Source: Emcibacter sp. (GTDB lineage: Bacteria > Pseudomonadota > Alphaproteobacteria > Sphingomonadales > Emcibacteraceae). From it: a stretch of 64,000 nt of DNA. The stretch is taken from positions 2,218,001 through 2,282,000 of the forward strand of contig NZ_OY776217.1 of the NCBI RefSeq assembly GCF_963675455.1. The letters are read 5' to 3'. Position 1 is the first letter of the stretch. The number at the start of each line of letters is the position of its first letter. Position numbers and translations under genes: made by a program. The notes beneath the pieces were generated by a model. That model saw only the letters and a list, made by a program, of their open reading frames with translations, searched no databases and was not told where the DNA came from. Of the stretch, positions 18,601-27,126 are shown in pieces.

Positions 18601-18615
18601 ACGCATGACATGCGT
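18601..18615. promoter_or_regulatory. Short inverted repeat in the M28 leader
   Basis: ACGCAT-GAC-ATGCGT is a perfect 6-bp inverted repeat with a 3-base centre, 80 bases upstream of the peptidase start. It could be a second operator or a small hairpin in the leader. Confidence 0.35.
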
Positions 18616-18694
18616 GATCCTTAGCTTTTGCTGTTGAATATTACCCAAACCAAAACAGCCGAGATGACAATCAGGGCGAGAAGGTTTTTATAAG

Positions 18695-20965
18695 ATGTAT
18701 TTGAAATCAGCATTTTATCATATTTCGAGGAATCTTTTTGTCGCTGGTGCAGGAGTGATTTTTTGCGGGATCTATTTTATCCTTCCATCGGTTTCAGCAG
18801 AAACCGAGATCGTTCCCATCAAGGGATATTCTACAGAAACCGGGAAGCTTCAACTGGAGCTTGAAAGGCGGTTTCATGATCTTCCCAATCCTGAAGAATT
18901 GCGCAAATCACATCGTTATTTTACAGCGGAACCTCACCCTACCGGATCGAAACGGACAATGGAAATCGTCAACCATATGGCAGAAATATGGAAGGCGAAC
19001 GGATTGGATGAAGTTGTTATTCGTCGTTATGACGCCCTGATTTCAGAGCCGGTTCATGTCAAGGTGGAAATGGTTTCCCCATACAGGTATGTGCCCTCCC
19101 TCAGGGAGGAAGCTTATCAGGAAGACCCTGATACAGCTCATCCGGCAATTAGGGGCGCATGGGCTGCTTTCTCGGCATCCGGAAAAGTTACTGCACCTGT
19201 GATTTATGCAAACGGCGGCAATCCGGCTGACTATGATGAATTACGTAAAAATGGCATTGATCCGCGCGGGAAGATTGTCATTGTCCGTTACTCCAGTCCC
19301 TACAGTTATAGAGGATTTAAGGCCCTTACGGCGGAGCGGGAGGGTGCTGCTGCCATGATAGTCTATTCCGATCCTGCGGAGGACGGTTACAAAAAAGGCG
19401 AGGTTTTTCCAGAAGGGCCTTGGGGGCCGGATAGCCATATACAGCGGGGGAGTATTGCTTATGATTTTATTGTCCCGGGTGATCCGTTAACGCCGGGTTG
19501 GTCGTCAGTGCCAGGTGCCAAGAGAATTTCCATTGAAGAGGCAGCCTCGATTCCCAAAATAATCGCCGTTCCCATGTCACACAAGGATATTCAACCTATT
19601 ATAGAAAAAATCGGTGGCCCGAAAGCGCCTGAATCCTGGCAAGGTGGATTACCCTTTGAATACCGTCTTGGCGGTTCCGAGGTTCTCCTTCACATTGACG
19701 TGGAGATGAAGGAACAAATAAAACCGCATTTTGTAGTAGAAGGGCGCATACACGGTAGTGAATATCCGGACGAATGGGTGGTGATGGGCAATCATCATGA
19801 CGCTTGGGGATTTGGCGGTGTTGATGCAACTAGCGGAACGGCCGCAATGTTGGAGATGACACGCGCTTTTGGGCAGTTGAAAAAAGACGGGTGGCGACCA
19901 AAGAGAAGCCTTGTTTTCTGTTCCTGGGACGGAGAAGAATTTACTCTGACCGGCTCAACAGAATGGGGAGAACAGTTTGCTAAGGAACTTAAAAAGAAGG
20001 TTGTTACTTATATCAATGTGGACCCTGCCGTCTCTGGCCCAAATTTGAGAGTTGATGCGGTTGGGTCCCTTGCTCCAATGATTGTTGAACTGACCAAAAA
20101 TATAACGGACCCTAATGGGGACAGTCTTTACACGGCATGGCGCCGATCAAAAGAAAATGCACAGGATACAGCTTGGCGCAGCGCAAAAAGCAGCCTGCCG
20201 GATGCAAAGAATGGGGGAATTTCCGACTCTGCCCTTGTCAATACCCGTATAGGAAGTGGATCTGATCACACGGTTTTTTTGAATTTTCTCGGACGACCGG
20301 TGGTGGATATGAGCCTGGATGGCGCCTACGGCGTTTATCATTCGATTTATGACAATCACTATTGGATGAATAAATTCGGTGATCCAGGCTTTGAATATCA
20401 CAGATTGATGACCCAGCTTTGGGGAACTATTGCGCTTCGATTGGCCAATTCTGAGATTTTACCTTTTGATTTTGATGCCTATGCGGTTTCGATACAGAAA
20501 TTCCTCACCGAAATCAAATCTATTGATTCCCTGCCTGAGCAACTTGATCTGGTAGTGTTGGCGGAAACACTGCAAGAGATGCAAAAGGCAGCCCAAAAGC
20601 TCAATCGTCAAGTTCTTCATACCCTCGATCAGAGGCAATTGGACACTTCGCTTATTTCCTCAGTGAACGAAAAGTTGATGCAGGTTGAACTCAATTGGCT
20701 GAATCCAGATGGGATACCGGGTCGCCCATGGTTCAAACATACTCTTTATGCACCCCGTTATACCTATGCTGCCATGGTCCTGCCCGGGATTACAGAAGCG
20801 GCAGAGCAGGGAGACTGGGAAACGGCGCGCACGCAGGCAGATATGGTTGCGCAAATGATCGCAAAGAATACCCAACTTCTTCAGACAATAACCATTGAGC
20901 TTGAAAAGGGCGTAGAGCTAAATTCTGGAAATAAGGCAACTTCTATTCCTCATGGAGAGAAATAA
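18695..20965 (+). CDS. M28B-family metallopeptidase, glutamate carboxypeptidase II-like
   Basis: This 756-residue exported protein follows the layout of human glutamate carboxypeptidase II (PSMA). It has an N-terminal hydrophobic signal/anchor (about 10-35), an inserted PA domain (about 170-300), a binuclear-zinc peptidase core and a C-terminal dimerisation helix bundle. All five metal ligands are recognisable: H in GNHHDAWGFGG (about 366), D in GGVDATSG, E in SWDGEEF (with the catalytic Glu beside it), D in NVDPAVSG and H in YHSIYDNHYW. The segment TGSTEWGEQFAKEL also mirrors the animal enzyme. It should trim a C-terminal acidic or other amino acid in the periplasm. It overlaps the next gene's upstream region and begins the hydrolase operon. 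Confidence 0.9.
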   Translation: MYLKSAFYHISRNLFVAGAGVIFCGIYFILPSVSAETEIVPIKGYSTETGKLQLELERRFHDLPNPEELRKSHRYFTAEPHPTGSKRTMEIVNHMAEIWKANGLDEVVIRRYDALISEPVHVKVEMVSPYRYVPSLREEAYQEDPDTAHPAIRGAWAAFSASGKVTAPVIYANGGNPADYDELRKNGIDPRGKIVIVRYSSPYSYRGFKALTAEREGAAAMIVYSDPAEDGYKKGEVFPEGPWGPDSHIQRGSIAYDFIVPGDPLTPGWSSVPGAKRISIEEAASIPKIIAVPMSHKDIQPIIEKIGGPKAPESWQGGLPFEYRLGGSEVLLHIDVEMKEQIKPHFVVEGRIHGSEYPDEWVVMGNHHDAWGFGGVDATSGTAAMLEMTRAFGQLKKDGWRPKRSLVFCSWDGEEFTLTGSTEWGEQFAKELKKKVVTYINVDPAVSGPNLRVDAVGSLAPMIVELTKNITDPNGDSLYTAWRRSKENAQDTAWRSAKSSLPDAKNGGISDSALVNTRIGSGSDHTVFLNFLGRPVVDMSLDGAYGVYHSIYDNHYWMNKFGDPGFEYHRLMTQLWGTIALRLANSEILPFDFDAYAVSIQKFLTEIKSIDSLPEQLDLVVLAETLQEMQKAAQKLNRQVLHTLDQRQLDTSLISSVNEKLMQVELNWLNPDGIPGRPWFKHTLYAPRYTYAAMVLPGITEAAEQGDWETARTQADMVAQMIAKNTQLLQTITIELEKGVELNSGNKATSIPHGEK

Positions 20966-20984
20966 GAAAATAGGGAGCTTTAAG

Positions 20985-22154
20985 ATGAAGGATTGGGTGG
21001 CGTTCAGGGCGCGTCGGCTTGTGGCGATTGCAGGGGTGATGGGCCAGGTAATGATTATACCGGCTGTGCAGGCCAGTGCATCGGAAGCTGCCGCTGATAT
21101 GACGGTGGATTGCGAGAAAATTTACCAGCGTCCGGGCCATGGCCAAACCTTTTATGAAGAAAACCCCACTTACAAGGATACCCGGGACGACAATGCGGCA
21201 TGGGTATTTTCCACTCCGTCGGAGCATGGCCTGAAGGCTGACGTCCTGAGTGAGGCTGCGGAAGAACTCGGGAAAACGAAACGTGCTCTGAGTGCTCTGG
21301 TGATTAAGGACGGCACCATTGTCCTGGAAGAATACTTCAATGGCAGTAGCCGCCATGACAGCAACAACATTCATTCCGCGTCCAAGAGTATCATGTCGGT
21401 TTTGATGGGCATAGCCATAGACAAGGGATATGTAAAAAGTGTTGACCAGAAACTTTCCGAGCTTCTGCCGGGCTATTATTCCCCGTCGGATTCCAGGTGG
21501 AAAAAGAAACTGACAGTGCGTCACCTGTTGACCATGTCCTCGGGCATGAAATGGACTGAAGATGATACAGAATGGGAAATACAAACGAAAACGAACTGGG
21601 TGAAAGCCATCTCCGATCAGCCAATGGTTCGTCCACCGGGGAAGGAGTATTCTTATAATACGGGCCTGACCCATCTGATGTCGGCGATTATTTCCGAAAC
21701 CACTGGTCAGAGCACCTGTGAGTTTGCCCATGAGAATCTGTTTTATCCTCTTGGTATCACGGCGGAACACTGGGGCCGGGACCCGCAGGAATATTACTCC
21801 GGTGGATACAACCTGTATATGACGCCGCGGGAAATGGCGAAGTTCGGTCTTCTGGTGTTGCAGGGCGGTCGTATTCCTTCCGGACAGCTTGTGCCTGGCC
21901 ACTGGGTCAGGGAGTCCATGCAGACCTATTATCGTCCATATGATGACTATGGATATGGATACAACTGGTGGATCATGAAGGTTGGCGACCAAGTCATACC
22001 CTTTGCCTGGGGCTGGGGCGGGCAGATGATATATATTATCCCCAAAATGCGTTCTGTGGTGGTAATTACGCGAGACACCAGTGATGCGGCCCTGGTGGGC
22101 AGGGAACCGGCGACACATGATTTCATTAGAAAATATGTCAGTGCCGGTCAGTAA
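20985..22154 (+). CDS. Exported serine hydrolase, beta-lactamase/CubicO fold (copy 1)
   Basis: From the preferred ATG (AGGGAG upstream) the protein has 389 residues with a signal peptide ending near QASASE. The beta-lactamase-fold motifs are present: S-x-x-K as SASK (Ser near 130), Y-x-N as YSYN near 222, and a WGWGG loop replacing the KTG/HTG triad. Members of this fold include class C beta-lactamases, EstB esterases, D-aminopeptidases and the nylon-oligomer hydrolase NylB, so the bond cleaved cannot be called from motifs. It lies 19 bases after the M28 gene. It has a close paralogue three genes on (starting at 24121) and both are followed by a YtcJ amidohydrolase, so the pair was duplicated as a unit. 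Confidence 0.87.
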   Translation: MKDWVAFRARRLVAIAGVMGQVMIIPAVQASASEAAADMTVDCEKIYQRPGHGQTFYEENPTYKDTRDDNAAWVFSTPSEHGLKADVLSEAAEELGKTKRALSALVIKDGTIVLEEYFNGSSRHDSNNIHSASKSIMSVLMGIAIDKGYVKSVDQKLSELLPGYYSPSDSRWKKKLTVRHLLTMSSGMKWTEDDTEWEIQTKTNWVKAISDQPMVRPPGKEYSYNTGLTHLMSAIISETTGQSTCEFAHENLFYPLGITAEHWGRDPQEYYSGGYNLYMTPREMAKFGLLVLQGGRIPSGQLVPGHWVRESMQTYYRPYDDYGYGYNWWIMKVGDQVIPFAWGWGGQMIYIIPKMRSVVVITRDTSDAALVGREPATHDFIRKYVSAGQ

Positions 22155-22179
22155 GAAAATGAAAGACAAGGATAAATTT

Positions 22180-23889
22180 ATGAAAGTAATCCCGCATCTT
22201 TTTTGTATTTTGGCTTTAACCTTTGTTCTCAGTTCCTGTGGTTCGGAGCAAAAAGCGGATCTCGTACTCAGGAACGGTACGATTTATACGCTGGACGAAA
22301 ATAACCCTCAGGCAGGTATGGTTGCCGTCAGGGGGGACAGGATCGTGTTTGTGGGAAGTGATGAAGAAGCCGTGTCTTGGGTCGGTGAGCAAACGGAGGT
22401 GATCGACCTGCAGGGTAAAACTATGACCCCGGGATTTATCGAAGGGCACGGCCATTTTATAGAAATGGGACAGGCAAAGACGAAATTGGACCTGAGTGGG
22501 GCCAGAAATTACACTGAAGTGGTGACCTTGGTTGCTGAAGCCGTCGATAAAACAGACCCGGGAGAATGGATCATCGGGTATGGCTGGCATCAGAGTAACT
22601 GGAACAAAAAACCTGTACCAGAAGTGCAGGGATTTCAAACTCACGAAGCTTTGAGTGCTGTGTCTTCTCAGAATCCGGTCTTCCTGCTGCATACGACAGG
22701 ACATGCTGCGATGGTCAATCTCAAAGCCATGGAACTGGCGGGAATCTCTCGAGATACAATTTATGAAGCCGATGGTGAGGTGATCAAAGATGAGCACGGA
22801 AATCCGACCGGTATTCTGGTCGAGAACGCCATGGTGCTTGTCAGTAGTATATTACCGGAAGCAAATGAAGAATCCCTGGGTAGAGCAGTTGATGCCGCAA
22901 TGGATGAAAGCCTTAGAAACGGGATTACCACCTTTCAATATGCTGGCGCCAACAGAGAGAATACTGGAATCCTGTTAAAATATCTTAATGAGGGGAAACT
23001 CAAAGTACGTTTGTGGTTGATGCTTGAAAGTTTGACAAGTGAGGATGCGTTTTTACAGGAGTGGTACGAGCGGGGCCCGGCGATAGGCCTGAACGATAAT
23101 TTCCTGACCGTGCGCAGTATAAAAATATATGCTGACGGTGCAATTGGGTCACGTGGCGCATGGTTGATTGAGGAATATGCCGATCGACCCGGACATTTCG
23201 GTCACGAGACCGTTCCGATGGAAGAAGTGTACCAGATTTCTACTGATGCTTTGAAGTATGGTTTCCAGGTTGCCACTCATGCCATAGGTGATCGGACCAA
23301 TCGGGAAGTGCTGAATATTTATGAAAGAGTATTTCAGGAGAACCCTGAAAAAGCAAGAGATGCACGCTTTCGTATCGAACATGCCCAGCATCTGGATGAA
23401 AAAGATATACCGCGCTTTGGCGAGTTGGGTGTTATCGCATCCATGCAGGGAAACTTTACGCCCTATGTGCGCCCCTGGGCGGTCGACAGGCTTGGTTTGG
23501 ACCGTATAAGGGAAGGCACCTATGTTGCCCGCAAGCTTCTGAGCACAGGCGCTGTGATTGTGAATGGAAGCGATGTGCCTGTGGTGGGGATCAATCCCAT
23601 TATCTCATTTTATGGTTCAGTCACCCGTCAGACCCTGGACGGTGATCCTCCCGGTGGTTTTGAACCGGAGCAAAAGATGACGCGGCTTGAAACGCTGCGT
23701 TCATATACCCTGGATGCGGCTTTCGGAGGTTTCGAAGAGGATATAAAAGGTTCGATTGAAGTGGGAAAACTGGCAGATTTCACCGTGTTTTCACAGGATC
23801 TGCTTCAAGTGCCGGATAGTGAAATTTTGAATACTGTTGTCGAATATACGATTGTTGGCGGCAAGGTGCTTTTCCAAAGAGAAAAATGA
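22180..23889 (+). CDS. YtcJ-like amidohydrolase, lipoprotein (copy 1)
   Basis: This is a 569-residue amidohydrolase-superfamily (amidohydrolase_3) protein. The chosen ATG has AAGGA eight bases upstream and exposes a lipoprotein signal with lipobox LSSC, so the enzyme is probably anchored in the periplasm. Metal-site motifs are GHGH near 88, SIKIYADGAIGSRG (Lys before the DGA loop), THAIGDR, IEHAQH and NGSDVPV. YtcJ relatives hydrolyse cyclic or N-acyl amide bonds. It follows the serine hydrolase by 25 bases. The second copy downstream shares the architecture but keeps HVH in place of GHGH and lacks the lipobox. The substrate is unknown. Confidence 0.87.
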   Translation: MKVIPHLFCILALTFVLSSCGSEQKADLVLRNGTIYTLDENNPQAGMVAVRGDRIVFVGSDEEAVSWVGEQTEVIDLQGKTMTPGFIEGHGHFIEMGQAKTKLDLSGARNYTEVVTLVAEAVDKTDPGEWIIGYGWHQSNWNKKPVPEVQGFQTHEALSAVSSQNPVFLLHTTGHAAMVNLKAMELAGISRDTIYEADGEVIKDEHGNPTGILVENAMVLVSSILPEANEESLGRAVDAAMDESLRNGITTFQYAGANRENTGILLKYLNEGKLKVRLWLMLESLTSEDAFLQEWYERGPAIGLNDNFLTVRSIKIYADGAIGSRGAWLIEEYADRPGHFGHETVPMEEVYQISTDALKYGFQVATHAIGDRTNREVLNIYERVFQENPEKARDARFRIEHAQHLDEKDIPRFGELGVIASMQGNFTPYVRPWAVDRLGLDRIREGTYVARKLLSTGAVIVNGSDVPVVGINPIISFYGSVTRQTLDGDPPGGFEPEQKMTRLETLRSYTLDAAFGGFEEDIKGSIEVGKLADFTVFSQDLLQVPDSEILNTVVEYTIVGGKVLFQREK

Positions 23890-23960
23890 TATTGGGTATT
23901 TTTGGAAACAGGTGCTTGTGGGTAAGGAAATATTGAGTGCCGTCCTGTAACGGGAGTCGT

Positions 23961-23977
23961 AGGCTTTGAAAAAGCCT
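23961..23977 (+). terminator. Small stem-loop between the duplicated gene pairs
   Basis: A 7-bp stem (AGGCTTT / AAAGCCT) with a 3-base loop lies 71 bases after the first amidohydrolase gene. It is followed by C-rich, not T-rich, sequence, so it is at best a weak terminator or 3'-end stabiliser. Confidence 0.4.
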
Positions 23978-24009
23978 GATTATCTCCCCCTTACCCCCTC
24001 AATATAAAT

Positions 24010-24070
24010 ATTATTAATAATGAGGATAACAATAATTAAATTGACTAATGTTAGTGAGATTCTACATACT
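24010..24070 (+). promoter_or_regulatory. Promoter and LysR-type operator for the second operon
   Basis: ATTATTAATAAT at 24010-24021 is a perfect 12-bp palindrome and the best copy of the box shared by this locus. It lies about 60 bases upstream of the start implied by TTGACT (24041) and CATACT (24065, 18-base spacer). That is the usual place of a LysR activator recognition site. It precedes the operon running to the thiolase. Confidence 0.5.
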
Positions 24071-24120
24071 TTACGCGATAGATTTTCCTCATGGAAACAA
24101 ATAAGGAAATAGGGAGCTTT

Positions 24121-25302
24121 ATGATGAAGAATTGGATGTCATGCAATCTGTGTCCGGCAATCGCAATTTCGGCGCTTATTGGTCATTTGGTGTTTGTTGC
24201 TGCGGGATCTGCAGGGGCATCTGAAGCCAGCGGGGATCTGACGGTGGATTGTGAGAAAATTTACCAGCGCCCGCTCCATGGAAAGACATTCTACGAAGAA
24301 AACCCCACCTATAAGGATCCCCGGGATGATACAGGCGACTGGGTATTTTCCACCCCGGTTGAACATGGTCTGGACCCGGTGGCCCTGCGCGAGGCTGCCG
24401 AAGAGCTCGGGAAAACAAAACGTGCCCTGAGTGCTCTGGTGATCAAGGACGGGGCTATTGTATTGGAAGAATATTTCAATGGCAGCAGCCGGAATGACGC
24501 AAACAATATTCATTCAGCTTCGAAGAGTATGATGTCAATGTTGATTGGTATAGCTATCGACAAGGGATATGTGAAGGGGGTTGATCAGAAGCTGTCTGAG
24601 ATTTTACCGGAATATTTCTCGCCGGAAGATTCAAAATGGAAAAAGAAGCTGACGGTGCGCCATTTGCTGACCATGTCTTCCGGCATGAAATGGAGAGACG
24701 ACCCTCTTGCCGGCACGGAATATGATATCGAGAAAACGGATCACTGGGTCCGGGAAATTCTCAGTCTGCCGATGGTCCGTGCACCGGGTAAGGAGTATTT
24801 TTATAATACGGGCCTGACCCATCTGATGTCAGCGATCATCTCCGAAACAACGGGTCAGAGCACTTGCGAATTTGCCCATGAAAACCTGTTTTATCCGCTT
24901 GGCATCACAGTCGAACACTGGGGGCGCGATCCGCAGGGGTATTATTCCGGCGGGTACAATGTTTATATGACGCCGCGGGAAATGGCGAAGTTCGGTCTTT
25001 TAGCGCTGCAGGGCGGGCGCATCCCGGGCGGGCAGCTTGTGTCCGGCAGCTGGATCAGGGAGTCTGTGAAAACCCATTACCGTCCTTATGATGATTACGG
25101 GTATGGTTACAACTGGTGGATCATGCGGGCCGGTGGTCATGTAATTCCCTTTGCCTGGGGCTGGGGCGGCCAGATGATTTATATCATCCCTAAAATGCGG
25201 TCAGTCGTGGTGATTACAAGGGGTACCAGCGAAGCGGCTTGGGTGGGCAAAGAACCAGCCACTCACGACTTCATCAGAAAATATGTTAGCGCCGGTAAGT
25301 AA
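24121..25302 (+). CDS. Exported serine hydrolase, beta-lactamase/CubicO fold (copy 2)
   Basis: This 393-residue paralogue is clearly homologous to the serine hydrolase at 20985 over its whole length, including near-identical blocks such as LTHLMSAIISETTGQSTCEF. It keeps SASK (Ser near 131), YFYN and WGWGG, and a signal peptide ending near GAS. The leader AGGGAGCTTTA-ATG is also shared, showing that the translation signal was duplicated with the gene. Two adjacent ATGs are possible starts. It differs mainly around residues 195-215 (DPLAGTEYDIEKTDH), a loop that often borders the active site in this fold, so the copies may differ in substrate. It opens the operon ending in the thiolase. Confidence 0.87.
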   Translation: MMKNWMSCNLCPAIAISALIGHLVFVAAGSAGASEASGDLTVDCEKIYQRPLHGKTFYEENPTYKDPRDDTGDWVFSTPVEHGLDPVALREAAEELGKTKRALSALVIKDGAIVLEEYFNGSSRNDANNIHSASKSMMSMLIGIAIDKGYVKGVDQKLSEILPEYFSPEDSKWKKKLTVRHLLTMSSGMKWRDDPLAGTEYDIEKTDHWVREILSLPMVRAPGKEYFYNTGLTHLMSAIISETTGQSTCEFAHENLFYPLGITVEHWGRDPQGYYSGGYNVYMTPREMAKFGLLALQGGRIPGGQLVSGSWIRESVKTHYRPYDDYGYGYNWWIMRAGGHVIPFAWGWGGQMIYIIPKMRSVVVITRGTSEAAWVGKEPATHDFIRKYVSAGK

Positions 25303-25324
25303 CGGGAAATTTCATAGGGAAAGA

Positions 25325-27103
25325 ATGATGAAGAATTTAGCAGCATCTATTAACGACCTGACGGGGGGCGCCATTATGCGCCGTGCTCATCCGATGAAAA
25401 GGATGGTGCGGGATCTACTTCGATTTGGTTGCCTAGGGATCGCAGTGGCAGGATTTTGCCAGCCTTCTTTTGGGGAGGATTCCCGGTTAACTGGTGGAAA
25501 CTGTCGGGAAGCGGATATGATCCTGCAGAATGCAACCATTTATACCGGCAACGATGTCCAGGATATTGTCGCGTCGGTAGCGGTGAAGGGTGATCGTATT
25601 GTCGCTGTGGGTAATGTGGTGGACTATGATTGCGACAAGGTTCAAAAACTGGACCTGCAAGGGGCTTTTGTCTATCCGGGATTCACGGATGCTCACGTCC
25701 ATCTGAGGGAAACCGGTTACCGGGAAATCACCCTGGATTTGCGTGATGCCGAGAGTCTGGAACATGCCATGGAGCTGGTTCGGCAGAAAGCAAAAGACGG
25801 CAAACCCGGGCAGTGGTTTGTAGGTGTTGGGTGGATAGAGAAATACTGGCCGGAAAAAAGGTTTCCCACGCGGTACGATATCGACCAAGTTGTTGATGAC
25901 AGGCCGGTGGTTTTACATCGTTCAGATGGTCATACCATTCTCGTGAATAGCCTTGCACTCAAGCTTGCCGGCATTGACCGTAATACGGCTGATCCTGATG
26001 GTGGAATAATACAGCGGGATAGTAGTGGTGAACCAACCGGACTGTTGATCGATAATGCCATGGTTCTGGTGACAGATTTGATGCCTCCTAAAACCCGGGA
26101 AGAAGACAAAGAAGCCTTGAGGATGGCTTTGGAACGGAACGCGCGCCTTGGCTGGACTCAGACCCAGAATGCCAGCGGAAATGAGTTGGACATTGAACTC
26201 CTGAAGGAACTGAGGGAAGAGGGTAAATTGGCCCATCGGGTTTATTATGCGCTGGATGACGGGGAGAGCATTCAGGCAGTGCTGGCCCGTGGCCCGGAAG
26301 TTGATCCCGAAAATAAAATCACCGTTCGGTCTATTAAATTGTTTATGGATGGAGCTCTTGGGTCACGTGGCGCGGCTCTGGAAGAAGAATATCAGGATGA
26401 TCACTCAAAGGGATTGATGTTGTTGTCAAAGGAAGAGACTCTTCCAATCCTGCTAAAGGCTCTGAAAAACGGCATTCAAGTAGAAGTGCATGCCATCGGA
26501 GACAAGGCTAATCGTATTGTCCTGGATTGGTTTGAAGAGGCGTTCGCGCAAGTCAAAGTTTCTGATCGTCTTGTTCAGAGTCCCAGATGGCGTATCGAAC
26601 ATGTTCAGGTCATTGCCCCAGAGCAACAGAAAAGATTGAAAAAACTGCGCGTGATCCCTTCCATGCAGCCTTCCCACGCTATAGGTGACATGTATTTCGC
26701 CCCAACCCGGCTGGGATCTGGGAGAGTGAAAAATGCTTATGTATGGCAGGGACTTATCGACCTTGGTCTGATTATTGCCGGTGGCAGTGATGCTCCGGTG
26801 GAAGTCGGAGATCCATTGATCGAGTTTTATGCGGCCGTAGTGCGCAAGGATCTGGGCGGATATTCCAACAAAGACTGGCATATTGAACAGGCCGTGAGCC
26901 GGGATGTTGCCCTGAAAATGTTTACGATCTGGCCTGCATATGCGGCTTTCCAGGAAAGTGATCGGGGAACCATTGAGGTGGGCAAACAGGCTGATTTCAC
27001 TGTTTTCGACAAGGACATCATGACCATTTCCGAAAAGGAAATACTGTCTGCAAATGTTGTTATGACAGTGGTTGGTGGCAGAATTGTATATCAGAAAAAA
27101 TAA
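25325..27103 (+). CDS. YtcJ-like amidohydrolase (copy 2)
   Basis: This 592-residue amidohydrolase_3 protein is a diverged paralogue of the amidohydrolase gene at 22180. Motifs are DAHVHL near 122, SIKLFMDGALGSRG, EVHAIGDKANR, RIEHVQ and GGSDAPV. The N-terminus holds a hydrophobic export segment (LLRFGCLGIAVAGF) with Cys but no good lipobox. The start is uncertain: ATG pairs at 25325/25328 have AGGGA upstream, while an ATG at 25376 with GGGGG upstream would place the signal peptide closer to the terminus. It follows the second serine hydrolase by 22 bases. By fold it should hydrolyse an N-acyl or cyclic amide. The exact reaction is unknown. Confidence 0.86.
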   Translation: MMKNLAASINDLTGGAIMRRAHPMKRMVRDLLRFGCLGIAVAGFCQPSFGEDSRLTGGNCREADMILQNATIYTGNDVQDIVASVAVKGDRIVAVGNVVDYDCDKVQKLDLQGAFVYPGFTDAHVHLRETGYREITLDLRDAESLEHAMELVRQKAKDGKPGQWFVGVGWIEKYWPEKRFPTRYDIDQVVDDRPVVLHRSDGHTILVNSLALKLAGIDRNTADPDGGIIQRDSSGEPTGLLIDNAMVLVTDLMPPKTREEDKEALRMALERNARLGWTQTQNASGNELDIELLKELREEGKLAHRVYYALDDGESIQAVLARGPEVDPENKITVRSIKLFMDGALGSRGAALEEEYQDDHSKGLMLLSKEETLPILLKALKNGIQVEVHAIGDKANRIVLDWFEEAFAQVKVSDRLVQSPRWRIEHVQVIAPEQQKRLKKLRVIPSMQPSHAIGDMYFAPTRLGSGRVKNAYVWQGLIDLGLIIAGGSDAPVEVGDPLIEFYAAVVRKDLGGYSNKDWHIEQAVSRDVALKMFTIWPAYAAFQESDRGTIEVGKQADFTVFDKDIMTISEKEILSANVVMTVVGGRIVYQKK

Positions 27104-27126
27104 TATCGTTTAATAGGTGTAAAGAA

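Noticed and set aside
20943..22169. Long minus-strand open frame (over 400 codons) opposite the first serine hydrolase
   Set aside because: It mirrors a gene with clear beta-lactamase-fold motifs and a signal peptide; the antisense translation has no recognisable family and no ribosome site.
24000..24060. CRISPR-like or satellite repeat
   Set aside because: The repeated AT-rich words are single boxes spread over several promoters, not regularly spaced repeats with spacers. No CRISPR array or cas gene occurs anywhere in the window.
20985..25302. The two serine hydrolases as acquired antibiotic-resistance beta-lactamases
   Set aside because: They have the S-x-x-K and Y-x-N fold motifs but lack the KTG triad, and sit in a catabolic operon; many non-lactamase hydrolases share this fold.
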